Source of the DNA: Cryptomeria japonica
Lineage: Eukaryota > Streptophyta > Pinopsida > Cupressales > Cupressaceae
DNA: 64,000 nt
Reading direction: 5' to 3'
Assembly: GCF_030272615.1 (NCBI RefSeq)
Contig: NC_081412.1
Location: 339,320,870-339,384,869 of the forward strand
The notes under the pieces are model-generated. The model was not told where the DNA came from and made no database searches. It saw only the letters and a program-made list of their open reading frames with translations. Position 1 is the stretch's first letter. Each line of letters opens with the position of its first letter. The translations under genes and the position numbers were made by a program. Positions 37,276-46,554 of the stretch are shown one piece after another.

Positions 37276-38907
37276 TCCAAAACTGGGGCTTTTGAGGCAC
37301 AATTTCTAAAACAAGGTTCTAAGAGCACAATGTGCATCAAAATTGAATTTTGATGCTACTGGCTCTAGAGTCGGGGCTTGCATCTTGAAACCTTGTTGTT
37401 CCTTAAAACATTCATTTTGATGCTTTGAAACTGGGGCTTTCGAGGCACAAGCTTCGAAATGAGGTTCTTAAAGCACAATGTGTGCCAAAATCAGATTTTG
37501 ACACTATTGACTCTTGAATTGGGACTTGCATCTTGAAACCTTGTTGTGCCTCCAAACATTGATTTTGATGCTCCAAAACTGGGTCTTTTGAGGCACAAGC
37601 TCCAAAATGAGCTTCTAAGAGAATGATGTGCGTCAAAATCGTATTTTGACGTTACAGGCTCTGAAATAGGGACTTGCTTCTTGAAACCTTTTTGTGCCTC
37701 CAAACACTGATTTTGATGTTTCAAAATCGAGGCTTTCGAGGCACAAGCTCTGCAAATGAGGTTGTAAGAGAATGATGTGCGTCAAAATCATGTTTTGACA
37801 CTACCGGCCCCAAAATCGCGACTTCCATTTTGCAACCTTACGCGTCCAAACACCAATTTTGATGCTCTGAAACCTAGGTTTTCGAGGCACAAGCTTCTTA
37901 ACAAGGTTCTAAGAGCACAATGTGCTTCAAAATCGTATTTTCACACTACCTACTCTAGAATTAGGACTTGCATCTTGAAACCTTGTTGTGCCTCCAAACA
38001 CCAATTTTGATGCTCTGAAACTAGGGCTTTCGAGGTGCAAGCTCCAAAACATGATTCTAAGAAAACAATGTGCATCAAAATTGAATTTTGATGCTACCTA
38101 CATGGGAATCGGAACTTGCATCTTGAAACCTTGTTGTGCCCCAAACATTTGATTTTGATGTTCCAAAATGAGGGCTTTCAAGGCATAAGCTCAAAAATGA
38201 GGTTCTAAGAGCACGATGTACATCAAAATTGCATTTTGATGCTACTTACTCTGGAATCGGGAATTGTGTCTTGAAACCTTGTTGTGCCTCTAAACACTAA
38301 TTTTTATGCTCCAAAAATTTGGCTTTTGAGGCACAACCTCCGAAATGAGGTTCTAAGAACACCATGTTTATCAAAATTGTGTTTTGACACTATCGGCTTG
38401 AGAATCAGGACTTGTGTCTTGAAACATTGTTGTTCCTTTAAACATTGATTTTGATGTTTTGAAACTAGATCTTTCAAGCCACGCGCTCCGAAACAAGGTT
38501 CTAAGAGCATGATGTGCATCAAAATCATGTTTTGACACTACAGGCTCCAGAATAGGGACTTGTGTCTTGAAATCTTGTTGTGCCTCCAAACACCGAATTT
38601 TGATGCTTCAAAACCAAATATTTTGAGGCATAAGCTCCAAAACAAGGGTGTACCTCAATTTTGATGCTCCAAAACTGGGTCTTTTGAGGCACAATTTCTA
38701 AAACAAGGTTCTAAGAGCACAATGTGCATCAAAATTGAATTTTGATGCTACTAGCTCTAAAATCGGGGCTTGCATCTTGAAACCTTGTTGTGCCTCAAAA
38801 CACTAATTTTGATGCTCTGAAACTGGGGCTTTCGAGGCACAAGCTCCTAAACAAGGTTCTAAGAGCACAATGTGCTTCAAAATCACATTGTGACACTACC
38901 AGCTCTG

Positions 38908-38912
38908 GAATC
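38908..38912 (+). repeat. Target-site duplication, left copy (non-autonomous element)
   Basis: 'gaatc', identical to 46,550-46,554. Joining 'ctctggaatc' to 'gggacttgcatcttg' restores a normal F-to-G satellite transition. Confidence 0.93.
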
Positions 38913-39672
38913 TATTAGGATTCCCAAAGATACTGAGAGGGCAAGGTGAATCGGTTTCTAACCGATTAATGGATTTTCTGAACTTATTAAATAAATTGCA
39001 TTCCAAAACAGTGTACCGATAAACAAGAATTAATGCAGTAAATAAGAACAGTAAACAAAACATAGAAAGCACACCATAACACAATATTTTTGGTGAGGAA
39101 ACCCGGTGTGGGAAAAACCTCGCTGGGATTTGTGACCCACAATATTCGCTCACTGGCCAATAAGTGAATATTACTTACAAAATGTGGGGCCTACACATGC
39201 AGGAAGGTTTACTGCCTAGAGCTCTCTGCTCAATTACAAAAGGAACTCTCACTAACTTACAAAAGTGGATTATAGAAATACAAAGTGATGTACTGCTACA
39301 AAAATCATCTACTATGCTAGATTCAGTACCAGTTTAAGCTCTTGCAATAATCATAAACCTTACTTCAATATTTGCTCATCATATCCATCTATCATGTCCT
39401 TTCTTACAAAATGATCCTACAAGATCTCATACTTATATGAGTCTTATTACAATATGCCATGTCTCCTTACAAAAGGACATTACAATTAAATAAATTATGC
39501 AATAAACAAAATCCTGTTGGCTATGGTGTTGGTAATCATCTTGGTCGTTGTCGGTGAACTATCTGTTGGTGTAGAGTTTGTTGGTGCCGGTGCCACAGGA
39601 TTGTAAGGTTGCCATCAATGACAATACCTTCAATCACCTACAATTTCTCATGGGAGTGTGCATTTTCCAACA
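38913..39672 (-). repeat. 3' LTR of the non-autonomous element
   Basis: About 760 bp. On the - strand it starts 'tgttggaaaatgc' directly after the polypurine tract 'aaagggggagat' and ends '...gggaatcctaata', so its last dinucleotide is TA instead of CA. It aligns with 45,808-46,549. Confidence 0.92.
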
Positions 39673-39860
39673 ATCTCCCCCTTTGGCATTGATGGCAACA
39701 CTCATGAGAAAAAACCAAAATTGTATCCAAAATGTGTTGTCCAAAAATATTACCAAAACTGTCTTACCAAAACTGTGTGCTCCCCCTGAGCAGATGATAT
39801 CTTCTGTTATTTATTTTTCTCATCCTACTACTCCCCCTTTGGCATCAATGACAAAGGTTG
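39673..39860 (-). promoter_or_regulatory. 3' untranslated tract with three PPT-like boxes
   Basis: On the - strand, boxes 'aaagggggag' at about 39,832-39,842, 'cagggggagc' at about 39,779-39,789 and 'aaagggggagat' at 39,673-39,684 lie between the ORF end and the 3' LTR. The last abuts the LTR and is the polypurine tract. The first and last are each preceded by a 'ttgatgcca/atcaatgcca'-like sequence. The arrangement parallels that of the other element. Confidence 0.78.
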
Positions 39861-41309
39861 TCATTCAATGTCAATTGAGTGTAGTTCTTTTCTGGATCCT
39901 TGTAACCGGTGGGTTACAATCTGATACAGATCCGCTAGTGCAAAATTGAGGTTGTTAGTGAACCTCTCACTATCCTTTAAAGTTGCTTCTGTCCTTTGGA
40001 TGGTACCGATGAGTATGTGCATTTTCTCTTCCGGTGTCTTAAGTCCTGGAACAAGAGCCTCTAATATCTCTTTTCTCAAAGAGATGAGGATGTCTAGTTT
40101 TAGACCTAGTCTGCATTTGAGTTCCTTAGCTTTAAACTTTATTCTCTCCTTATCTTTTTCAAAATTTTCAATTTTCTCTTCAAAGCTTGCAATTTCCTGC
40201 TCTATTACCAATATGGGGTCTAATGAACCTATTAGATTATCAGCAATATCATTTATTTCCTTTTGTGCTTTACTGATCTCTTTATCTATGTCCTCTGTCA
40301 AAATGTTTGTCTTGCATGAATCTCTGTACAGTTTCTTGAAGTCCAGTATTGTCTTTCCTAGTGCCGGTAATAATGTATCAATATGTCCCTTACATCTGTT
40401 TATTGATTCTTCAAAGATTTTTTCTTTCTCTTTATTTATTTTCTCACTGAAAGTCTCCTCATTAATCTGATCAAATGTTAGTAGGTTGTCGGTTATGTAC
40501 TTAGACAATGTGTCTAGTTGGCTCAAAGAATCTTTATTTTGTACATTACACTTGGGTGCGATCAAGTTCAAAATTGGTATGGTGTCATCAATTGTCTTGT
40601 ATGCAAGTGCATTGCAATCAGTTATTTTCTTAATGGAATCCAACAATACCTCTGTTACATTTGTTGGTCTAAATTCTATTAAGGAGGAACCAGATGACTG
40701 TCTGACTGCCTTAACAATTTGCAATTCATCGATGTGAGTAACCTCTTTGCTTGTAGTGACCTCTGGTAGGTCAGTTTGAGTCTTCATTTCTACTAGCAAA
40801 GGTTTGGGTTTCTCAGCTGTTTCCGGTGACACTGTCTCAATCTGAACGTTTTCCTCAACCTTTTTCTCTTCAGGTTTTTCAATGTGTACCTCTGTCTGTT
40901 TCTCTGAGCTTTCCACTGCTGGTTTCTCTGATTGTGTCTTAGTGTTTTCTACCGGTTTCTCTGTATGTACCCCTGAACTATCTACTGCCGATATCTCAAC
41001 AGATTTATCAGTAGCCAGTTGCTCAGTAGGTTTTTTAGTGTGTACATCAGTGGCATCTATCTTTCCAGTATCTAGGGGATCAGTTGATTGTTCAGTATGT
41101 GTTTCAATCCCAATCTCAATATTTCCAACTGTATCCTTAATATTTGTCTCTACTGCAATGTTTTCTACCGATGGCTCAGTTGCCACATCTCTCTTCTCAG
41201 TTATTTCCTTATCAACCACAATGTTGACTTCTTTAGTGTCAATATTCATGGTATACAACACCTCTAAATCAGGATTGGTGTCTTCATGTGTTGTCTCCAT
41301 ACTCTCCAC
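39861..41309 (-). pseudogene. Large 3' ORF, C-terminal acidic and coiled-coil region
   Basis: 482 codons open, ending in TGA or TAA just before the PPT boxes. The first 200 or so residues are low-complexity, rich in Glu, Thr, Lys and Val with imperfect 'HTEKPxE' repeats ('GVHTEKPVENTKTQSEKP', 'TEVHIEKPEEKKVEENVQIE'). Residues from about 240 to the end are helical with heptad-like spacing ('EETFSEKINKEKEKIFEESI', 'IEQEIASFEEKIENFEKDKE', 'LKLDILISLRKEILEALVPG'), suggesting a coiled coil. There is no signal peptide or clear membrane segment, so a classical envelope protein is not supported, although its place next to the 3' LTR is that of the extra 'env-like' ORF of some Sireviruses. It is the 3' end of the ancestral ORF starting at 43,386, about 1,170 codons in all. 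Confidence 0.75.
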
Positions 41310-41325
41310 ATTAGCTGTTATTGGT

Positions 41326-42282
41326 GGTGTACAATATTTACAACCGGTGGAGTATCAGAAGGAGGTGGGGGCAAGTTATCTATTACTTTAATGCTTGGAG
41401 GACCACCTACTTGCATTTACCTTTATCCTTGTCCTTTTGATAGACTTTGAAAGTCTTTGGTCATTTAAGCTCTTCTTGTTTTTCCTTCTCAACAAAGAAG
41501 ATATCCCATTTGTCTGATGTTTCTTCAGATATCTCATTTACTCTGCCAGCCATTAATGCTACATGTCGGTGTCCGGTGGAAAATACAATCCGGTTAGCCT
41601 CACTTATCAGTTCATCAATCTCTTATGTTGATCTTACTAGGTGAACTACAAGTAATTTCTCTACCTTCATCTTCTTGTCCAGTTCAACAATATCTAACCT
41701 TTTTGCTTCTAACCTTCTGTACAAGTCACTAGGTAGATCATCTACAACTTCTATCAAAAATTTCTTGTAAATATCTAAGTGTAAAATAACACTATTTTCT
41801 ATACTTTCCTTTTCTTCATTGCTAAAAGTATTATACAGCTTGCTGACATTTGACAAGTTACCATCTTTAGTTATCTCATGTAGAAGATTGTCAAGTGGAG
41901 GGATACCTTGTTTTACCTTCTTCTTTCTTGGGGTCATTTTCTTTGCTGGAGGCCTTGCTGCCTGTTGTTTCTGTCTTGTTCTCTTGGGTGCGGGTGAGGG
42001 TACCGGTGAGGTTTTTCTTTTTCTTTCTACCCTTTTGAATTCTGTTGGTATTTAACTATCAGAGGAGGTAGAAACCGGTGAAAGATGTACTTCTGGTTGT
42101 AATCCTTCCAAGTCGCTTTCCTTAATACCAGTTTTATTCAATATATCTTCCTTGATTCCTTTTGCTTGTCTAGTTGCCTTTCTAATTGTTTGTTCAGTTT
42201 TCTTTATTCTTTTCTATGATTGAACATTGCTTTCAATAGTTTCTGCATTTCCAAATACTTCTTATGTTGGTTCTTTAGGGGC
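41326..42282 (-). pseudogene. Large 3' ORF, basic and middle region
   Basis: Same frame as the N-terminal segment, with stops shortly after 42,283, near 42,230-42,270, near 42,050, at 41,623 and near 41,420-41,460. The readable sequence includes a strongly basic, nuclear-localisation-like stretch ('FKRVERKRKTSPVPSPAPKR', then 'KKMTPRKKKVKQG', about 42,040-41,910) and a helical part ('PPLDNLLHEITKDGNLSNVS', '..LYRRLEAKRLDIVELDKK'). It then has 'ANRIVFSTGHRHVALMAGRV', '..SDKWDIFFVEKEKQEELK' and a Pro-rich end. A one-base frameshift near 41,325 links it to the C-terminal segment. The 41,937-41,623 part is the longest open piece (104 codons). Confidence 0.68.
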
Positions 42283-43386
42283 TTATAGAAGGGCTTTTGC
42301 ATAAGTTTCTATTATATTCTCATCTGCCTCATAACCCATCTCCTTAACCCAAACTGTCCTTGGAACCATTGCCTCCATCCAAATTTCATCTTTCTTTATG
42401 ACAAAACATATCTCCTTTTGATATTTATCAACTATGGATTGAGATAGTCTTTCTCTAGTTTTCATTCTAGTCTTTAGTGCATGAAAGTGCTCAATTATGT
42501 TTTTCTCCCTATCATCTCCCATGTTATTAAGAATATCCAGAAGTTGTTTTCCTACCGGTATGTCAAAGCCAAAATCTTTTCTACCTATACCGGGAACTTC
42601 CTTGGTGATATACAGCAATAGAAATACAAGTAAGTTACCTAATTTAAATGTGCCTTTCTTGTCACCCTTGATTTTCTTCAGATTTTCAATTAGCTCATCC
42701 TTTAACCATTCACATATGTCAATCTTTGCATTATTGTTTACCATGCAATAAGCACTCTTGATACATAAAGTAGAAACAAAGTTTAATCTGTTGGCATGTG
42801 TAGCCTTGTATCCAAGAATCATGCTAATGAATCTTACATTGATATCCTTTACATCATTGACTCTTAAGGATCTCTTGTCATAGGTTGCACCGGTTAGAGT
42901 CATTACAGTGTCGTTTGGAACCTTTTTAGTCTTATCAGGCCTGCTACCGGTGGAAGGTAAGCCTGTCACTGCCCTAACTGCTTCTTTTGTTATCTTATGA
43001 ATGGAATCTAGCCAAAAGAACTCCCCATGTACTCTACTCAATACAATCCTTATAATCTCCTTGGGAAAATCAGGAATGCTCAGTATCTCCACAAAACCTA
43101 GGGTTTCAACTATCTTGTTTTTCGGTTTTACGTTACCATTATCATCACAGATTACTGTCCTATACATGTTCATAATCTCATCATCACCTAGTTCTTCAAT
43201 ATGCTAATGTATGTAAATCCTAGGGTCCTCAGCATATAGAACTCCTTTGGGTATTTTGGAAAATGCTCCTAGGGTATCATCCTTCTTCGCAACTTCGGGA
43301 ATGATTTTAAATATGGGCCTAGGGTGTTTAATTACTTCAATTACAGTAGGGTTTGCAATGAATTCAGGTGCAGAGGAGGAAGCTAT
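42283..43386 (-). pseudogene. Large 3' ORF, N-terminal domain (unknown, possibly plant-mobile-domain-like)
   Basis: Reads in one frame from codon 43,386-43,384 (ATA, probably a mutated ATG: '(M)ASSSAPEFIANP') to the TAA at 42,285-42,283, with one internal TAG (43,206-43,204). The 296-codon open part begins at the ATG at 43,173. Globular composition: 'VHGEFFWLDSIHKITKEAV', then 'RAVTGLPSTGSRP', 'VRFISMILGYKATHANRLN' and 'GNLLVFLLLYITKEVPGIGR'. The pattern of a hydrophobic 'F-W-L' stretch, an Ile-Thr-Lys-Glu-x-Val helix and 'TGLP..G' recalls the plant mobile domain of transposon and MAIN/MAIL proteins. That resemblance is weak and is inference only. No catalytic motif is recognised. It continues in frame into the next segment. 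Confidence 0.7.
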
Positions 43387-43689
43387 TGTATAAATACCTT
43401 AATCTTCCTTTAGGTTTGAATGCTTGAATGATTTGCTTCACTTCTCACTGTGGATGCCTTCGCTCAGGATTTTCGTGCTCTAAGGAATTTTGAATGCTCG
43501 GTGAATGAAAAAGAATTAAAAACACTTTCTTTATAATGTCATTTCCTTCAACTACCAAACTAAATACTTGTCGGTTAAGTGAAACTTAACACATATGCCG
43601 GTAAAGAAGTAATTCAACTTCTCACCATCAACCCGAGGGTAAACTAGCATGATTTTATATTTGTTTCCATACCCCCAAAAGGTTTCTTT
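43387..43689 (-). other. Spacer between gag and the large 3' ORF
   Basis: About 300 bp without a credible coding frame. In an autonomous element of this lineage pol would be expected near here, but no protease, integrase or RT motif is visible. It holds a 'ggttaagtgaaacttaacac' stretch and AT-rich sequence. Confidence 0.6.
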
Positions 43690-44781
43690 TCAGTTAGATG
43701 AAGAATATCCTGTTGGTGGAGTGATACTTTGTTCTACCGGTGAAGGAATAGCTTCATTAGTATTCTGATCTGACTTTCTAATCCATTGTTTTGAAAATTC
43801 TTGCTTTACCTCTTCAACCTTCTCTTTACCTTTCAAACTGGGTCCTTTGTTATTTGTCGATGATGCCTTGCTTCTACAAAATTTTGCAATATGTCCAATC
43901 TTGTTACAAGCATAACAAGTCCCATTGTTTTTCTGAATAGCTTTTCCATATCCTATGGATGGTATGTGTTATGCATTGATTAGATAAGTGTCCAAATCTT
44001 CCACAAACATAACATCTTACATTAATTCTGCAATTTTCTGAGTTATGACCAATTTTGTTGCATTTGGAACATTGATCGGTGGGAGCATTATTGTTATGAT
44101 AGTTTCTAGATCTACACTGATTTTCTCTATGACCATACTTGTTATAGTTAAAGCATTAGGTTGTCTTACCAGTTTACTGTGATCATGATTGTTTACAGTA
44201 CTGGAGCTTTCACCAACTTCAAAGCCAAGGTCATTAGTATCTCCATTAGGTTTCTGATTTTTAAGCATGTTATCAATTTCCTTTGAACTTTTCTTGAATT
44301 TCTCTTTGTGTTGATTTGCAGTAGCCAACTCATTTTCCAAGATTCCCTTTTGTCTCAAGAGTTCAATTCTATCATTTTGTGTATGCATCAAATCTGTCTT
44401 CAACATATCATTTTCATGACCGAGTCTTGTGTTTTCATTTTCAGCATCATTTAGCCTTCTAACCAAGTCATCTTCATTCTTCTTTCTGTCTTCAATGTCT
44501 TTACAAAGCCTCATAGTCACATCTTGCATCTCATTCCTCATAGTACCGTTTTCTTGTCTCAACTTTTTCACAAGGTCATTAAGGGTTTCTTTTTCACCAT
44601 CATCACTCTACATTTTCTTAGAAAGTTCTCTTCTTTTGTTCCTAGCAATAGTGAGATTTTCTTGAAGTCCTTGAATGATTTCCTGTGCAATCTTTAGATC
44701 ATCTTCGAATTTTATATTCTTCAACTTTTCTGCATCATAATCTGAAAGATTTATTTCCAATTGCTTCCTCAAATTTTCCAT
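43690..44781 (-). pseudogene. gag: gag fragment 2: coiled coil and zinc knuckles, with 3' end of gag
   Basis: Second copy of the gag segment, offset 955 bp from fragment 1. It starts at the ATG at 44,781, has the same stop as fragment 1 ('KKM' then TAG at 44,608-44,610) but keeps Gln where fragment 1 has its other stop. A 22-bp deletion near 44,155, between 'catt' repeats, removes the first zinc knuckle and shifts the frame. Downstream sequence absent from fragment 1 follows: the completed third knuckle (C-Y-V-C-G-R-F-G-H-L-S-N-Q-C), another small frameshift, a fourth knuckle C-Y-A-C-N-K-I-G-H-I-A-K-F-C (about 43,875-43,918), a Lys/Ser-rich tail, and a TGA at 43,690-43,692. The ancestral Gag thus had four CCHC knuckles. 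Confidence 0.82.
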
Positions 44782-44838
44782 CTCTACCAGTGTCAAAATC
44801 TTCCTCAAGCTATTAGGCTTTTGAAAATAGAGGACCAG

Positions 44839-44915
44839 GGGATTCCCAAAGATACTGAGAGGGGGGGTGAATTAGTATCTAACCGGTTAATGGATTTTCT
44901 GAACTTATTAGATAA
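44839..44915 (-). repeat. Internal LTR-end fragment
   Basis: About 75 bp identical in type to the LTR 3' end: 'ggattcccaaagatactgag' on the + strand, then 'gtgaattagtatctaaccgg' and 'ggattttctgaacttatta'. It lies between the two gag copies. Its inner edge overlaps gag at 'gataagataag', a short direct repeat where the sequences were joined. It carries no adjacent PBS. Confidence 0.88.
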
Positions 44916-45736
44916 GATAAGTGTCCAAATCTTCCACAAACATAACATCTTACATTAATTCTGCAATTTTCTGAGTTATGACCAATTTTGTTGCATTTGG
45001 AACATTGATCGGTGGGAGCATTATTGTTATGATAGTTTCTAGATCTACACTGATTTTCTCTATGACCATACTTGTTACAATTAAAGCATTTCCCATTGAA
45101 TTTATAAACATTAGGTTGTCTTACCAGTTTATTGTGATCATGATTGTTTACAGTACCGGAGCTTTCACCAACTTTAAAGCCAAGGCCATTAGTATCTCCA
45201 TTAGGTTTCTGATTTTTCAGCATGTTATCAATTTCCTTTGAACTTTTCTTGAATTTCTCTTTGTGTTGATTTGCAACAGCCAACTCATTTTCCAAGATTC
45301 CCTTCTGTCTCAAAAGTTCAGTTCTATCATTCTGTGTATGCATCAAATCTGTCTTCAACATATCATTTTCATGACTGAGTCTTGTGTTTTCATTTTCAGC
45401 ATCATTTAGCCTTCTAACCAAGTCATCTTCATTCTTCTTTTTGTCTTCAATGTCTTTACAAAGCCTCATAGTCACATCTTGCATCTCATTCCTCATAGTA
45501 TTGTTTTCCTGTCTCAACTTTTTCACAAGGTCATTAAGGGTTTCTTTTACACCATCATCACTCTACATTTTCTTAGAAAGTTCTCTTCTTTTGTTCCTAG
45601 CAATAGTGAGATTTTCTTGAAGTCCTTGAATGATTTCCTATGCAGTCTTCAGATCATCTTCGAATTTCATATTCTTCAACTTTTCTGCATCATAATTAGA
45701 AAGAGTTATTTCCAATTGCTTCATCAAATTTTCCAT
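44911..45736 (-). pseudogene. gag: gag fragment 1: coiled coil and CCHC zinc knuckles
   Basis: Reads from the ATG at 45,736 ('MENLMKQLEITLSNYDAEKL'). It has in-frame stops at 45,638-45,640 and 45,563-45,565, then is open for about 215 codons (45,526 to 44,879, running into the LTR fragment). The N-terminal part is a long charged coiled coil ('DIEDKKKNEDDLVRRLNDAE', '..LLRQKGILENEL..'). It then has CCHC knuckles C-F-N-C-N-K-Y-G-H-R-E-N-Q-C and C-S-K-C-N-K-I-G-H-N-S-E-N-C. A third, C-Y-V-C-G-R-F-G-H, is cut off by the junction with the LTR fragment and lacks its last Cys. The typical copia Gag start ('KLDGTNY') is absent. It would bind element RNA in the particle. It is duplicated at 43,690-44,781. 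Confidence 0.85.
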
Positions 45737-45787
45737 CTCTACCAGTGTCAGAACCTTCCTCAACCTGTTAGGCTTTTGAAAATAGAG

Positions 45788-45806
45788 GACCAGGCTCTCA
45801 TACCAA
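45788..45806 (-). promoter_or_regulatory. Primer-binding site, initiator-Met tRNA type
   Basis: On the - strand, directly inside the 5' LTR, 'attggtatgagagcctgg' matches the consensus TGGTATCAGAGC with one change (C to G). Confidence 0.83.
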
Positions 45807-45807
45807 T

Positions 45808-46549
45808 TGTTAGGATTCCCAAAGATACTGAGAGGGGGGGTGAATCAGTATCTAACCGGTTAATGGATTTTCTGAACTTAAATTGCATTCCAAAATGGTG
45901 TACCGGTAAACAAGAATTAATGCAATAAATCAGAACAGTAAACACAACATAGAAAGCACACCATAACACAATATTTTTAGCGAGCAAACCCAGTGTGGGA
46001 AAAACCTCAATGGGATTTGTGACCCACAATATTCGCTCACTGGCCAATAAGTGAATATTGCACATGCAAAAAGGCTTACTGTCTAGAGCTCACTGCTCAA
46101 TTACAAAAGGAAGTCTCACTAACTTACAAAACTGGATTATAGAAAATCCAAAGTGATCTACTGCTACAAAAATCATCTGCTATGCCAGATTCAGTACCGG
46201 TTTAAGCTCTTGCAATAATCATAAACCTTACTTCAATATTCGCTCATCATATCCATCTATCATGTCCTTGCTTACAAAATGATCCTACAAGTCTCATACT
46301 TATATGAGTCTTATTACAATATGCCATGTCGGCTTACAAAAAGATATTGAAATTAAATACATTATACAATAAACAAAATCATGTCAACTATGGCGTTGGT
46401 AATCATCTTGGTCGCTACTGGTGAACTATCTGTCGGTGTAGAGTTTGTCGATGCCGGCGCCTCCTGGTGCCATAGGATTGTAAGGTTGCCATCAATGACA
46501 ATACCTTCAATCACCTACAATTTCTCATTGGAGTGTGCATTTGCCAATA
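45808..46549 (-). repeat. 5' LTR of the non-autonomous element
   Basis: About 742 bp. On the - strand it starts 'tattggcaaatgc' (terminus TA instead of TG) and ends 'tttgggaatcctaaca', next to the PBS. It lacks about 17 bp present in the other LTR near 39,175 and about 6 bp near 38,985. Confidence 0.92.
46294..46312 (-). promoter_or_regulatory. Possible LTR core promoter (TATA-like)
   Basis: On the - strand 'actcatataagtatgagac' holds a TATAAG box inside the 5' LTR. The downstream 'ttgtaggatcattttgtaag' resembles the region after TATAAATG in the other element's LTR. No transcript evidence. Confidence 0.3.
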
Positions 46550-46554
46550 GAATC
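46550..46554 (+). repeat. Target-site duplication, right copy (non-autonomous element)
   Basis: 'gaatc' directly after the 5' LTR end, perfectly matching the left copy. Confidence 0.93.

Larger units (their letters stand above)
34731..38912 (+). repeat. Satellite array, forward orientation, middle part
   Basis: Forward-oriented satellite between the right inversion junction and the second LTR element. It has the 9-element HOR: fused B units at about 35,925, 37,262 and 38,652 ('ggttcta/ggtccta' running directly into 'cctcgattttgatgctcc') and A units near 35,702, 37,044 and 38,435. The last two are 1,391 bp apart. It ends in an F unit at 'agctctggaatc' (38,912), where the second element is inserted. 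Confidence 0.92.
38913..46549 (-). mobile_element. Non-autonomous LTR retrotransposon with gag fragments and a large 3' ORF
   Basis: LTR-to-LTR element on the - strand: 5' LTR 45,808-46,549, PBS, gag fragment 1, an internal LTR fragment, gag fragment 2, a large decayed ORF (43,386-39,861), PPT-like boxes and 3' LTR 38,913-39,672. The target-site duplication is a perfect GAATC on both sides (38,908-38,912 and 46,550-46,554). No protease, integrase, RT or RNase H motif is found in any frame of the interior, so transposition must have used enzymes from another element. The LTRs differ at roughly 8% of sites by hand alignment, plus indels of about 6 and 17 bp, making it older than the neighbouring copia element. 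PBS, PPT and LTR-end similarity place it in the same lineage as that element. Confidence 0.92.

Noticed and set aside
39861-41309. Envelope glycoprotein encoded by the second element
   Set aside because: The position fits an env-like ORF, but I see no signal peptide, no transmembrane helix and no cysteine-rich ectodomain. The region looks acidic and coiled-coil, so I left the function open.
39946-41391. + strand frames of up to 174 codons rich in Ser, Phe and Leu
   Set aside because: Antisense shadows of the large 3' ORF, whose Glu/Lys/Thr-rich coding explains the Ser/Phe/Leu composition on the other strand.
44839-44915. A nested solo LTR
   Set aside because: Only about 75 bp of the LTR end is present, without a TSD around it, and it lies at a duplication joint. 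Template switching or recombination explains it better than a separate insertion.
38913-46549. Ty3/gypsy element
   Set aside because: No chromodomain, integrase or RT is present to support it. The PBS, PPT and LTR ends match the neighbouring copia element, so a copia relationship is favoured.
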